The position numbers and the translations under genes are program-made. Shown here in pieces: positions 1 to 11,710 of a stretch of DNA of 64,000 nt. The stretch spans positions 2,836,077 to 2,900,076 of the forward strand of contig JAJEKV010000053.1 in the NCBI GenBank assembly GCA_021234155.1, read 5' to 3'. The notes beneath the pieces were generated by a model. That model was given only the letters and a program-made list of their open reading frames with translations, searched no databases and was not told the DNA's origin. This stretch comes from Isoetes taiwanensis. Lineage: Eukaryota > Streptophyta > Lycopodiopsida > Isoetales > Isoetaceae. Positions within the stretch are counted from its first letter, which is position 1, and each line of letters begins with the position of its first letter.

Positions 1-99
1 CAAAAAAATGCCCCACACCAATTTTCCGTTATAAAGACAGCGTTTAGGTAAACAAATTAGGCTGCCGTAAAATTGGCCTCCCAAGACATCTCAAGGGTC

Positions 100-351
100 G
101 GCCAATTTTCTAGGCCGGAAATTGCGACACCTAAACATTCCTTATACTAAATCTTATGTAATACATGAATATCCGCGCGGAGGCCAATTTTCTAGGCCGA
201 AAATTGCGACACCTAAACATTCCTATATACTAAATCTTATGTAATACATGAAATCAAGAGCTTCTAGGAAATTTTCTAGGCCAGAAATTGCGACACCTAA
301 ACATTCCTATATACTAAATCTTATGTAATACATGAAATCAAGAGCTTCTAG
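100..351. repeat. Three tandem copies of an ~85-bp unit
   Basis: Three head-to-tail copies begin near 100, 182 and 267. Each starts with a GG(C)CAATTTTCTAGGCC-like motif, continues through GCGACACCTAAACATTCC and ends in TAATACATGAA. Copies 2 and 3 are almost identical; copy 1 has a few differences and a different last ~12 bases. No coding potential is visible. It lies about 350 bp upstream of the PPR gene. Confidence 0.85.
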
Positions 352-528
352 GAACATGAAATTGGCTTCTTGGAAGCATGAAACTTAAGTAACAAAAATG
401 TTCTATTCCAACTTTCCTTGTTCATGATTCTTATTAAGTCCGCGATACTCGCATCAATTGGCTCCAAAATGGTATGGCGGATTGGGCAGCCACCCACGTA
501 ACTCATTGGTTTCGTGACGTTAAAATAC

Positions 529-621
<93 letters not shown>
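529..621. repeat. (CTAT)n microsatellite, ~23 units
   Basis: An uninterrupted CTAT tetranucleotide run. It is preceded by a GTGACGTTAAAATAC-like motif that recurs, slightly changed, directly before the CTAT run at 12,339. The array is therefore probably the 3' tail of a non-LTR retroelement and not an independent microsatellite. Long open frames across it (YLSI repeats) have no meaning. Confidence 0.9.
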
Positions 622-698
622 AAAATCTGTCCCAAAATTCGAAATGAGGCTGGTTTAATTCCATGTTTAATTCCTAAGACGCAAGAATGGGATAAATA

Positions 699-3139
699 AT
701 GCTAGCGGGGCGCATAGAAAAGGCCCTCGCTTCCGCTTCCTCCCCCAGGTATAAGTTTTCACTCTATTTTCATCTGAACGTTGGTCCATATTGTCCTTGC
801 TCCTCCTGTGCAGGGTTTTGGACTACCTGAGCAGTCTATGCAAGACAGGACGTTTAGATGAAGCGCTTGAGCTTTTGGAGCTGGAGCATATCCCCATATC
901 CCGAGACAATGCATTTTGCCTTCTTCAGCAGTGTAGCAGAAATAAGGACCTGGATAGAGGCAAGCGAGTGCAGTCCCTTATGGTCTTTGCCAAAATTGAT
1001 TCTGTTGAAATTCTGGGCAACCATCTTATTCGTCTATTTGCTTCCTGTGGATGTTTGGATGAAGCTAATCAAGCATTTTATAAAATTTTGCACCCAAGTG
1101 TGTACTCATGGAGTGCAATTATCTCAGCTCATGCTAATCTTGGGAGTGGTGCAGATGCCCTTCTTCTATATAGCAAAATGCAACTTTCAGGCATCAAAGC
1201 TGATAAATGTGTTTATCTTGCTGTTCTTAAAGGATGTGGCATGATAGGTGCTCTCCAACAAGGAAGGGAAATCCATCATCAGGTTCTTGGAAGTGGAATT
1301 GATTTTGATGTTGTCATTGGAAGCACCCTTATCAATATGTACGCAAAATGCGGAAGCTTAGAAGAATCACGTGATGTCTTGGAAGGTTTACAAACTCTGA
1401 ATGTGGTATGCTGGGGGGCCATGATTTCAGGGTGTGCAGAACATGGCGAAGATTTTCTTGCCCTAGATTGTTTTCAGAAGATGCAAAAGGATGGCGTTAG
1501 GGCAGACAAAGTTATATTCCTAAGCACATTAAAAGCATGTGGTCATATTGAATGCATTGAACAAGGCAGACTTATTCATGGACAGATATTACTGCATATC
1601 GTCGGATCTGATGCGGTTCTGGAAAGTACCCTTGTTGATATGTATGCAAAATGTGGCAGTTTGCAGGAATCACACAAAGTATTCAGAAACATGACTGTTA
1701 GGGACGTTGTAGCTTGGGATGCAGTTATTACAGGTTATGTACAGCACGATGAAGGGGTTCTTGCCCTGGAATCATTTCATAGGATGCAAAAAGAGGGCAT
1801 AAAGCCAGATAAAGTTACATTTCCAAGTATCTTGAAAGCATGTATCAAGAGTAAAGCAATTCAGCAAGGCAGAGTTATTCATGGTAGTCTTATTAGCCTT
1901 GGGCTTCAAGCAGATACTGTTGTGGGAAACACCCTTGTTGACATGTATGCCAAGTGCAATAGTTTAGAAGAGTCCTGTAAAGTGTTTGACAACTTGTGGA
2001 GTCGAGATGTGCTGTCCTGGGATGTAATGATTGCAGGATACGCACAGAATGATAGTCTTTTGGCTTTTGACTGCTTTGAGAAAATGCAATTAGAGGGCAT
2101 AGAGCCAGATAACTTCACATTTTCAATCATCTTAAAAGTGTTTGGTAGTTTAGGAGCTACAGGGAATGGTAGACTTATGCATGACCAGATCTTAAAACGT
2201 GGACTTGACTCTGATGTTGTTGGAAATGCACTTGTTGACATGTATGCAAAATGTGGTTGCCTAGATGAGTCAAGGAGAATCTTCAACAAATTGCTAAATC
2301 GAAACATAATTTCTTGGTGTGCAATGATTGCAGGGTATGCACAAAATGGTGAAGGCCTGCTTGCACTTGAGTGTTTTGAGATGATGGAAGAAGATGGCAT
2401 TAAGCCAAATGAAGTGGCAATCTCGAGCATCTTGACAGCGTGTGGTAATATAGGAGCCATAACACAGGGTAGACTAATCCATGAGCAAGCCCTAGAACTT
2501 GGACTTAATTCAGATACCATTTTGGGCAGTATCCTTGTTGATATGTATGCTAAATGTGGTGTTCTAAAGGAATCTGAAACGGTTTTTGACAAATTAGAGA
2601 GAAGAAATGTGGTGATCTGGAATTCAATGATTGCTGGATATGCCCAACATGGAGAGGCTTTTTCTGCAATAAATTGCTCTAAAAAGATGCAAGAAGAGGG
2701 ATTGAGACCAGATGATGTCACCTTTCTGTTGATCCTTGTTGCATGTGGTCGGGCAGGCTCAACAGATGCAGCTTGCTGGCAATTAGGAAATATGATTGAA
2801 CACCATCGCCTGTTGCCAGATTCAGAGCACTATAACTGCTTGATAGATCTTCTAGGGCATACAGGATGGCTGAAGGAAGCAGAAGATTTACTGCAACAGT
2901 GTCTGATCGAAACACCAGGTATCTCTGGTTGGATTTCACTACTTAGTGCTTGCAGAACGTTCTATAAGATGGAGTTAGGTAGGCGTTGCTTTGACGAAGC
3001 TACCTATTTAGATCCCACCACCCTCGCAAGATGTGCTTTTATGTCTAACATTTATGCAGATGCTCACATGCAAAAGGATGTTGACAAGATAGAAAATCGA
3101 AGAAGACGTGCAGGTGTATTTCATGACCTTGCTGAGTAG
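699..3139 (+). CDS. PLS-class pentatricopeptide repeat (PPR) protein with E-type C-terminus, two exons
   Basis: The long open frame runs to a TAG at 3137-3139, but it has no ATG near its 5' end. I join exon 1 (ATG at 699, through 748) to exon 2 (814-3139) across a 65-nt intron, giving 791 residues. Exon 1 supplies MLAGRIEKALASASSP, and the split codon AG|G encodes Arg before VLDYLSSL. Five MYAKC motifs, spaced about 100 residues apart (near residues 190, 290, 393, 491 and 593), mark PLS triplets. Linked GR.IH and W..MI.GYAQ segments support this. The C-terminus (GWISLLSAC to LMSNIYAD-like text) is an E motif, and the protein ends before any DYW domain. Known PLS-class PPR proteins bind single-stranded RNA in plastids or mitochondria, often for RNA editing; a partner would have to supply deaminase activity here. 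Targeting is not obvious from exon 1. A decayed paralogue lies tail to tail downstream. Confidence 0.88.
749..813 (+). other. Predicted 65-nt intron of the PPR gene
   Basis: The donor is CAG|GTATAAGT and the acceptor is a pyrimidine-rich TCCTCCTGTGCAG|G. The intron sits after the second base of codon 17. Retaining it would shift the ATG at 699 out of frame with the PPR repeats. The paralogue on the minus strand has a 64-nt intron at the same position and phase (6052-6115), which is strong independent support. Confidence 0.75.
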
Positions 3140-3870
3140 AAGAATCTTAAGAAAGCAACACACAAATGATAAACTTAGATCTACTGATGGCTTTAAAGCA
3201 ATATTGAGATGGAAGATGAGGACAACGGTGAGAGAAGGCAAGACCCATTAAAGTCGCACATGGCATTGTGTCTTTGCGTTCACCTATTTCAAGGTCTCTA
3301 CGCTTTAGTGGCAAGACTCACAAATGACAAACATGACATTGTCTGAACTCTCATCATTAGACATCTGCTTTGAAGCATTTAGTTGAGCAATGCATGTATC
3401 ATAGATGTTGGGACTGCAAAGAGACAGTCTGCAATGTCTACAAGAGGAGCTTGCTCCTGCTAGACAATTTTCATCCTCAAAAATTTTGAATGCGGGGATG
3501 AGAAAATTCAATAAATTAGATTCCATTCATAGAAGAATATCCCCTTGGGGAATTCTTAAGGTTTAAATTATAGTTGACTAAATGTGCAGCAGCCCCAAGA
3601 GAAGCTCATAATGGTAGCTGTGGTTTAAAGGCCCCCCTTAATTAAAACTGGCATCCCTGCTAGAACAGATGGACTCCACAACATCCAATATAAGATTGTC
3701 TACCGCATTGTGATTCGTCAAATCTAGTCAATTCTGAACACATACATTAGGGTAGGTATCATCCTTACACATTGTCGTGTTCATAACACCATGAGAATAT
3801 ATGCATGATTTCAATATCAACAAGGTATTCCAATGTAATCATATTATGGCCCATAAGTTGCCAAAGCAGT
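3140..3870. other. Gap between two tail-to-tail PPR copies
   Basis: No recognisable gene. It should hold the 3' UTR of the upstream PPR gene and the distal flank of the pseudogene. Short open frames on the minus strand (about 70 codons near 3,010-3,240 and 3,305-3,526) show no family resemblance. Confidence 0.6.
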
Positions 3871-3974
3871 ACCTAGACCTCTGCTTTTATACTGAATTTG
3901 ATGGGCATAACATGCATATATGACCTAGACCTCTGCTTTTATACTGAATTTGATGGGCATAACATGCATATATG
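3871..3974. repeat. Perfect 52-bp tandem duplication
   Basis: Bases 3871-3922 are repeated exactly at 3923-3974. Each unit starts ACCTAGACCTCTGC and ends CATGCATATATG. The lack of any difference implies a recent event. The second unit overlaps the last codons and stop of the open frame at the end of the minus-strand PPR pseudogene. Confidence 0.95.
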
Positions 3975-6156
3975 AATATGAACAGTAGTTTAACCATCCA
4001 AAAAGTTTGCATAGATATAAAAAGTGTGCAGATGGAGCAGCACATACATATAAACATTTAACACCACATTCATTCTTACTAGATATCATCTTCTTGATGA
4101 AAGACATCCTCGCTTTCTTTATCCTGAGACATTTTCTAGCATCATCTTGTCGATATAGTTTCCTTTGAGAGTCAGCGTAGATGTTTGACATTAAAACGTA
4201 CACGGGAACATATTGTGGATCTAGGTAGACAGCTTTATCGAAGCAATATCTTCCAATTTCCACATTGGCATGCATTTTGCAGGAGTTAACTAAAGACACG
4301 CATCCTGTTGTATTTTGCTGACCAGTTGCTTGAAGGAGGTCTTCTGCTTCTTTGAGGTATCCGGCACGACCCAATAGATTAATCATGCAATTGTAAATGT
4401 CAATGTCAGGCATCATGTCTAAGCATGCATGCATATATTCAAAATACCAACGGCCTTCATCTACCAGGCCAGCATGATTACATGCAACTAAAACTGAGAG
4501 AAATGCAGTTTTGTCAGGCTGTATATTCTTTTGCATTTCCTCAAAGCACTTCATGGCAAGAAGACCCTCGCCATGCTGTGCATATCCTGTGATCATACTG
4601 GCCCATGAAACTATATCCTTTTCTTCCATTTTATCAAACAATTTCCATGCTTCCTCCAAACACCCACATTTGAAATACATATCAATAAGAGAATTCTCAC
4701 AACAATGTCTGAATCAATCCCACATTTCAAGATCTGATCATGAATGAACCTGCCTTGCTCTATGTCTCCTGTGTCACTGCAAGCTTTTACAACAGTTGCA
4801 AATGTGATTTCATTTGGCATTAACCCTTCTGATTGCATCTTTCTAAAGCAATCTATAGAAGATTTAGCTTCCCATATTCTATATATACGCCATAATCATT
4901 GTTCCCCAGGACACCACAGTTTGGTATGATAATGTTTCAAAGACTTTGCAGCATTGTTTCAGGCTATAGCATTTAGCATACATATCCATTAGAGTGTTTC
5001 CTAAAACAATGTCTGATTCTAACTTACATTTTAAAGCCACATGCTTTTAAGACGCTAGAGAATGTGAGTTTGTCTGGTGATACTTTCTCCAATTGCATTT
5101 TTGGAAATATTCTAATGCCAGACAACCTTCATCGTGTTGTACAAAGCTCATGATAATTGCATTCCAAGATACAACATCCCGGTGCTGCAATTCATGAAAC
5201 ACTTTCTGTGACTCCATTAAGCTACCACATTTGGCATACATATCAAGAAGAGTATTTCCCACCAGAACATCTGATCTAAGACCTTGTTGCAAAATGTGGA
5301 GATGAGTGAGCCTGCCCTTCTGTATGGCTCCAAGGATAGAACATGCTTTTAAGACGTTTGGAAACGTAACCTTATCTGGGTTTGTTCCCTCTTCCCTGCA
5401 TCTTAGCAAAGCAATCCAGAGCAAGGAAACCTTCACCATGCTGTGTATACCCTGCCATCATTGAATTCCATGTTACCACATTTTTGGTTGGCAGATTATT
5501 GAATATATTGCATGATTCCTTCCAAGCTACCACACTTGGCATAGAGGTCAATAAGGGAATTCCCAATAATAACCTCTGGTTCTAGGCTGCTTTCAATGAT
5601 CTTCAAGTGGATATGCCTTCCTTTGATGAAGAGCAGAAACTGTGGCACATGCTTTTAAAGTAGAAAGATAAGTATTTTTGTCATATTTTAAACCTAATTG
5701 TTGCATTGTAGTACATAAATGAATCCTGCTTGTCCAGCATTTCCATATGCTGAAATAACTGCACTCCATGTATACACACTTGGCTATGTGATTTTTCCAA
5801 ACGCTTGACTGGCTTCAACCAAACATTTACATGTCACAAACAACCGAATGAGATGGTTGCCCAAAACTTCCACGTTATCAAGCCCATATTGGGCAATAAG
5901 GTATTGTGCCGATCTAGTATATTCCACATTTTTCTTACCAGCGGACTGCAAAAGATTGTAAGCGTCATCTCTGGTTAAAAGCGATCCTTGTTGTCCGAAA
6001 ATGCTGGTTTCCTGCCCTTCCTTGCAGAATATGCTTAAGTTACCCAATGTCCTGTTATACACGTAGAGCGTAAGGGATCAACCTATGAAACGAAAACGAA
6101 CAAGTGGGCTCATACCTGCCCACTACCTTCTCCGTCCTTCGACCGTCTCTGAACAT
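3925..6156 (-). pseudogene. PPR (PLS/E-type) pseudogene, paralogue of the gene at 699-3139
   Basis: PPR homology runs the whole length on the minus strand but is scattered over several frames (about 5784-6051, 5372-5566, 5047-5439, 4611-4838, 3925-4680), so multiple indels separate the pieces. The N-terminal part (LLTRDDAYNLLQ, GNHLIRLF) aligns with SRDNAFCLLQ and GNHLIRLF of the intact gene. An in-frame TAG near 5783 replaces the codon before PSVY. Exon 1 can be read from an ATG at 6156 to 6116, followed by a 64-nt intron (6052-6115, GGCAG|GTATGAG donor), with the same phase as in the intact copy. The C-terminal piece keeps an E motif (LMSNIYAD) and then runs into unrelated residues. It is probably a non-functional duplicate of an RNA-binding organellar factor. 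Confidence 0.85.
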
Positions 6157-7424
6157 TACCCACTACCACTCCCCACCATCGATGCTGCAAATCAAATGAA
6201 GAGAATTGTATTGTCAGCTAAGAGGATGTCAACTAGTCGTTGGTACCAGGAGGATGTCTGGCATTCTGTTTTGCCACTACAAGCATTTAAAGGGCCCGTT
6301 ATCAGCCTTGCTGGATCAGCCAAAGGCGGGTATAGACGGCTTTCATGCTTGTTTTTTGCATTTTTGCCCGTAGAAACGTAGAAAACGGGTAAATATTATG
6401 AAAGGCAGCCTATTGGCCAATGCCCGTCATCTGAAAAGGTCATTAGATAGTTTTACTTTCGATTGATCCCATCCTCGGAAATCCCTCCTCCAGATCCCAT
6501 AATCAATAGGATCCCTCCTCCGATCCCACAGCTAACTCACAGTTAAAGGGTAACTGCGCAGTTTAGGGCTATTTTTGGCCAGATCGTTGATCTCCGATAG
6601 TAGCGCCGTGCGGTGCACTTCCTCCTTGGCTCCTACCGGGCCGATCTTCCTCCACCCCATTCGATCGCCCCTCGGTGATCCCACCCGATTTCGCTTTTGA
6701 ATCGAGGGAGAAAACCCCACTACAAAAATGTACCATTTCCCTTGTAAAAGGCGATTTTTTTGTGCAAGAAGGTGTGGTTTTGTCCTCCCGAGATCACACC
6801 TCCTGATCCCCCAATCTAGGGTAAGACTATAAGGTCAAGACTATGGATTTGTTTGGGCTCCTTTTAGGATTGAAAGTAAGTATGACTATTTGATGCAATA
6901 CTTTTTCAACATATATAAACAAGATACTGCGCTACCGAGGGGTTGCCCTTCTATTGTGTTTTCATGATTTTGGTTTCATCGTTTTGTGTTGGAATTTTTG
7001 TTTTGTGTGGAGACGTAAATGTTATGAAACTAGGTGTCGCTTTTGTTGGCGCCAAGTTTTGAGTTTTGTTTGTTGTTCAAGTTTATTTGAAAATGGTTTA
7101 GTCTCAGATGCTTTGTAGACTAGTATGTGGAAATGCTATGGGGACATGAAGGAGCGCCACAATCGAGGAGGCGAGAAAAAAGATAAGGGTATTACCAATG
7201 CACTTGAGGATGAGCAATTTGTGTTGTAGATGTGTTTATGCTCTAAATGCACGATGATTCCAGATTTAAAGGAGCAACATATACATGTAGATATGAAGCA
7301 GAACATCATCACAAATATCTTTTTTGCAGAATGAGAGGGAATGTACTGTTATTTTTATATTGTTTAGGCTGAGCCCATTGAGCTTTTGTGAGGTTTACAC
7401 AATGCACATCATGGAATAATTTAA
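6157..7424. other. Non-coding stretch upstream of the PPR pseudogene
   Basis: No supported gene. A 98-codon plus-strand frame at 6085-6381 and a 62-codon minus-strand frame near 6532-6720 have no recognisable motifs. A GT-rich splice-donor-like CTAGG|GTAAG occurs near 6820, but no exon can be tied to it. Confidence 0.5.
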
Positions 7425-10400
7425 GGGCTAAACTTAGGGGTCAAAGCATATAGGTGGGGGTCACTTTTGCGCCAGCCAAGCACCCCTTAAGCACCCTTTA
7501 TACGATTTTTTAAAGACTTTTTTTAAAAGTATTTTGCCCGTCGTCGCACTTCACGTTTTTTGCGCAGCTTCCTCTGTTGCATTTCTAGATGCATGTGCAT
7601 CGATAATGATCAATCGATGTCCAATGAGAGTTTCAAACCTTTTGAGGATAAAATTCGGAGGAAGGAAAGGATGTATTCAACTCGTGTTTTTTTCTCTGAT
7701 TTTATTTGCTTTGCTCTTCCTCATCCGTTCCTTAAAATACTTTCTTATTTTGCTTTAGAAAATGACGTTGCAAGCACTGCTCCATGCTTATAGAAAACTA
7801 CCCGATAAAGGAAAATCTAGAACCTCTTAAGTTTGGTGTGGTCCTTGAGCTCTTAACAGATAAAGACAATAGATAGAACTTTTCCTTATCATGCTGAAGA
7901 TGAAAGAAAGATAAAAAAAAATACTAGAGTAGAAATGAAATATCAGAATGGAAAGTTTCATAATTACAACCTTGATTCAACTCTTGTTGAATATTGCAGA
8001 CACGTATTAATGCATTTGGACTTGAGATGTTTAAATTCTGTGTCAAACGATGTTGATATCAGGGATAGTATGGAGGCCTCCGTAGATAATAAGAATGAAA
8101 TGCAACTTATAGTAGAGTCCCCAAAAATCTGCAAATGAAAAGGCAGCCTCAAGCTCACTCCCTATTCAGTCCAAAAGCAAGTAATTGTGATAACTTTTAT
8201 AAAACTCAGTAGAATGATACAAGAAGGTGATACCACAAAACATGCAATGCGCTCAAAAGCATCCAATTGTATCATTCTAAATAAGCACAAAAGATCCCAT
8301 TAATAATAATGCCAACTACACATGAAAAAGCATTATGACTTACCTCTATTCCATTAAAAAGGTCCCAATCCATTTGGTCTTATGTCATTGGCAAATTCCC
8401 TTTCCATAAAAAAATGAAAGGATGGTTACTAATTGTGACCCTTTAAATGCAAAAGGAGAAATTGCAGGTTATCGTCAATTTTACCTGTCAATAATTCTGA
8501 ATGTTGTCGGCAAAGGTATCCTCAGTATTGAGATAAATTCATCTCATTCAGCTTCAAAGACGATCCCTTGCTTCTAGTTAAGATTACAAATTATTCCCAA
8601 TTTATCATCATTCCTCATAGATCAAATGCAACCTTGTAACATGTTTCAAAAGAGTCGATTTACTTGATCGAGACAATACGAGTTTCCATTCTTCAATTCA
8701 ATAACAATACTTCAATGATTTCTTCATAATGTTTATTGTTTTAATGCTCGTTTGGTCGGGTAACAACTAGAAGTACAAAGGATAACATCTAATTATCACA
8801 CATCATTTTGTTGTATACAAGAATGCATGTACTTACATAGCTTAAAGAAACTCTTAAGAAAGGCATAGACTCCCTTTTTTCACATTCAAAGGTAACAAGA
8901 AGCAGGATAGCCATATCCTCCAACACCGATAGCCCCGCCTCTAAGATGACTCCTTCTAGCAAGTGCTCAAAAGTACCTACCAAAGTCAAAATGAAAATGT
9001 GGTCAAGATAGATGAAAACCCAATCCAAAAAGCTAAAGTCATTCCAAAACCTCCGCACTTTTTTTTTTTTAAAACCTCCCGCTATTTGCTTGTTTATCGC
9101 TAACAAGATTAATAAATGTCTTTGCTGCCGCCCATATTGTTGCTCAGTGTACTAACATTGTCAAAATTGCTTTCTCATGAGATCTATAATTCAATATTCT
9201 ATGTGTTCTATGAACTCTTAACCATAGAAGCTCACTGCAACAGTCTAAAATATATCTTGTTTCTTCCATCTGCTCGTGAGTCCAATATGTCATGTAGAAA
9301 TATAACAAAACATATAGCTACACATGAGCAATACTTTTCCATTTCTTCATGCACCAATGCAGAATGTAGAAAACATTATAAATCTTGATGATACAATGAC
9401 AAAGTTTTGTTCCAACAATAAAAAATAGATGGAAGTTTATTAGTGCGATCACTTACTGGTCTAATAAGCTCCACAACCTCTTGAGCAACTTCATTAGCTT
9501 CAAGCTATTTCAAGGACAAAAGTCTCAATTGCTGATGCCTCTCGTGCCACTTGATAAGGTATTGAATTTTCTTTATATGTTCCAAAGACTAGCATGGTTG
9601 GAAAACTTTGACAGACGTACTTGTTCAAGATAGGATTTTCAAAACAATTCAGCAAGCAAGATACAACACTCTATTGCCCTTCTATAAATAAAAAGTAGAC
9701 ATAAAAAATATCCTTTCTACTGGCACAAAGACTATAGAAGGATAAAAATGGTTGCCAATTAAGCCTGATTTGTCTTTTGGGTCTCTATTTCTACATAAAA
9801 AGTAGCATATGCAAAATCGGGATGTACTATATTAAATCAGCGAGCTCTATTTGCAAATGAATAATTCAGACTAGGAGAAATGCAAGGGTTTGGATACAGA
9901 TGCAAAATAGAGAGATAAATTTGAGCATAAAAAAAAAAGAACTCAAGATAAGCTTGAGCATAGAAACGAGCCCAAAATAAACTATCACAAATACCATGGG
10001 GCAAAGAATTCCACAAGCTAGATCTCATTGCTATGCAGCACAGCTTCATCAAAAGTTTTGAATAGCTCCACAAATGCAAATTGCCTCCTTTTACTTCCCT
10101 TTTATCACCTCCATGTTTAGTCTTTCTTGTCAACCTATTGGTTGCAAGTAGCTTAGCCTGAAATTATCATTGTTTTCAACAGTTGTAATAATAACATTTT
10201 GCACACATCAATAGTCTTATCTTATCTTATAATGAAATATGTACAATTTTAGAGTAAAAAATGCACGAGAACAATGAGACAAGATTAGCAAGATCCAAAC
10301 GATTTACATTGAATCACAAATAATCTGCCTTTCCATGACCAAATGTGGAGACATCACCTTTTCAGCATCACAATCAACATTGTCCAAGATTCACTTCTGC

Positions 10401-10945
10401 CTTTTTCTATTCAGAAGCCAGTTTTTTGCAGTCATTACACCTGTAAGAGAGGGATCAATAGTCTGTAAGACAAAATAATTTAGCAAGCAACATACGCCAC
10501 CCAAAAACATGCTTACAACGACTGTATACAAATCAAGCTAAAATTCCTGGAAACTTCTGAACAAGAACTTGAGATAAAAGTACATCAGGAGTGTTCACAT
10601 CGTATTGCAGCTTTGAACTTGATGAGTCACCTCCAAATGGGCATATACTGCAAGCGATCGATTGAATCCCATTCAATGGAAAAATGGCCATAGAGCTAGA
10701 GACCCAAAATTAGTGCGTAATTCTAAGCTTGATTCTCAATTAAAATTGGTAGAATCTACCAAAGAGTGGGAGAACCCAGCCTCGGTGCCGATTATAAAAT
10801 TTATGTTATGAACACCCATCACGCATTATTCGCATTATTCGCGGATGGGCCCAAAATTTTAATCGCCATGTATAAAGCACCCTACAAGCACCAAGTGTCG
10901 TTGACACTAAAAGTGTCCCCCAGCTATATGCGTTTACCCTTAGCT
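7425..10945. mobile_element. Possible decayed DNA transposon bounded by inverted repeats
   Basis: The segments at about 7425-7500 and 10874-10945 are related in inverted orientation. Read inward, both contain GCATATAG, then TGGGGG and CACTTTT in the same order and spacing, followed by a CTTGG/GCACC-rich part. This is the pattern of terminal inverted repeats about 3.5 kb apart. The interior is AT-rich and shows no transposase or other family; the open frames inside it are short and unremarkable. The outer boundaries and any target duplication are unclear. Two inverted copies of a short MITE would look the same. Confidence 0.35.
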
Positions 10946-10969
10946 ATTTGGCGATTTTTTAGCATATTT

Positions 10970-11500
10970 TTGAAAAAATTGGCAAAGTAAATGGAAAAAA
11001 TTGGGAAAATAATAATAATTTTAGCTTAACATTTTAGGGACTACACCAATCCCGAGATCTTTAGCCAAACGCTAGAAAGTAAGAGAGTGAAATTTCAGAT
11101 TGTTTAGCTAAACCATAGAAACTTTTAGAATGAATTTCTGCCAGTTTAGCTAATATCATTCTAGTTTATAAGAAATATATGATTAGTAGTTTAATTTCTA
11201 GCATGGTAAATTAATTTGAGTCATAGATTTTGCTAGTTAGCATTATTTAGAATATTTTCCAAAGAAAATGACTAAAATAATTGAAAACAGTTGAAAAAAA
11301 AAGTATAGTCAATTTGGCTTAATATTTTCTCATACACCCATAGAAAATCTTGGGATGATGCTAGTTTAGCTAAACGCTAGAAAGTATGAGAGGAAAAATA
11401 TGTAGAGTTTAGCTAAACCACAGAATGCTTTGGGATTAGCTAAAGCCATTCTGGCTAATAAGAAATATGCGATTAGTAATTTATTCCCTGATGCACATAT
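10970..11500. repeat. Diverged ~305-bp tandem duplication
   Basis: Two direct copies with a period of about 305 bp. The anchor ACGCTAGAAAGTA occurs near 11,069 and 11,374, each followed by AGAG, GTTTAGCTAAACCA and AAGAAATAT.GATTAGTA. The copies differ by many substitutions and small indels, so this is an old duplication. It is AT-rich with no coding content. Confidence 0.75.
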
Positions 11501-11529
11501 AGTGATCTCTTGTTGGTATGATACCATAC

Positions 11530-11710
11530 TCTTCTTATCATTGGCATTATCTTATCTTATTCGGTAGCCTTTTAATATTTAGTTATTGTGTTTGGTGATG
11601 AGGCCTAGTCCCCGTGTTTTAGATGGGTTGTTGTTCTTGCAAATGTTCCATAACCCGCTTGGGTTCCCGTGGACGTAAAAATTTATCTTATCTTATCTTA
11701 TCTTATCTAT
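11530..11710 (+). mobile_element. 3' end of a non-LTR retroelement with (TTATC)n tail
   Basis: The segment runs through GGTAGCCTTTTAATATTT, TTTGGTGATGAGGCCTAG and GGGTTCCCGTGGACGTAAA into a short TTATC repeat. The same series, in the same order, is found on the minus strand at 32,076-32,330 and in degenerate form at 38,470-38,597. A shared unique 3' UTR ending in a simple-repeat tail is typical of a LINE or its non-autonomous derivative. No coding part is present, so this copy is strongly 5'-truncated. Confidence 0.7.

Noticed and set aside
514-699. 61-codon frame of repeated YLSI
   Set aside because: It is only the translation of the CTAT microsatellite.
791-813. Start of the PPR protein at the TTG at 791
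   Set aside because: TTG is an unlikely plant start, and the bases up to 813 look like an intron acceptor; the ATG at 699 joins in frame by splicing.
1906-2721. 271-codon minus-strand open frame
   Set aside because: Antisense shadow of the PPR repeats; its periodic text mirrors the PPR repeat period and has no family resemblance.
6085-6381. 98-codon plus-strand frame starting at an ATG
   Set aside because: It overlaps, antisense, the first exon and intron of the PPR pseudogene and shows no motif.
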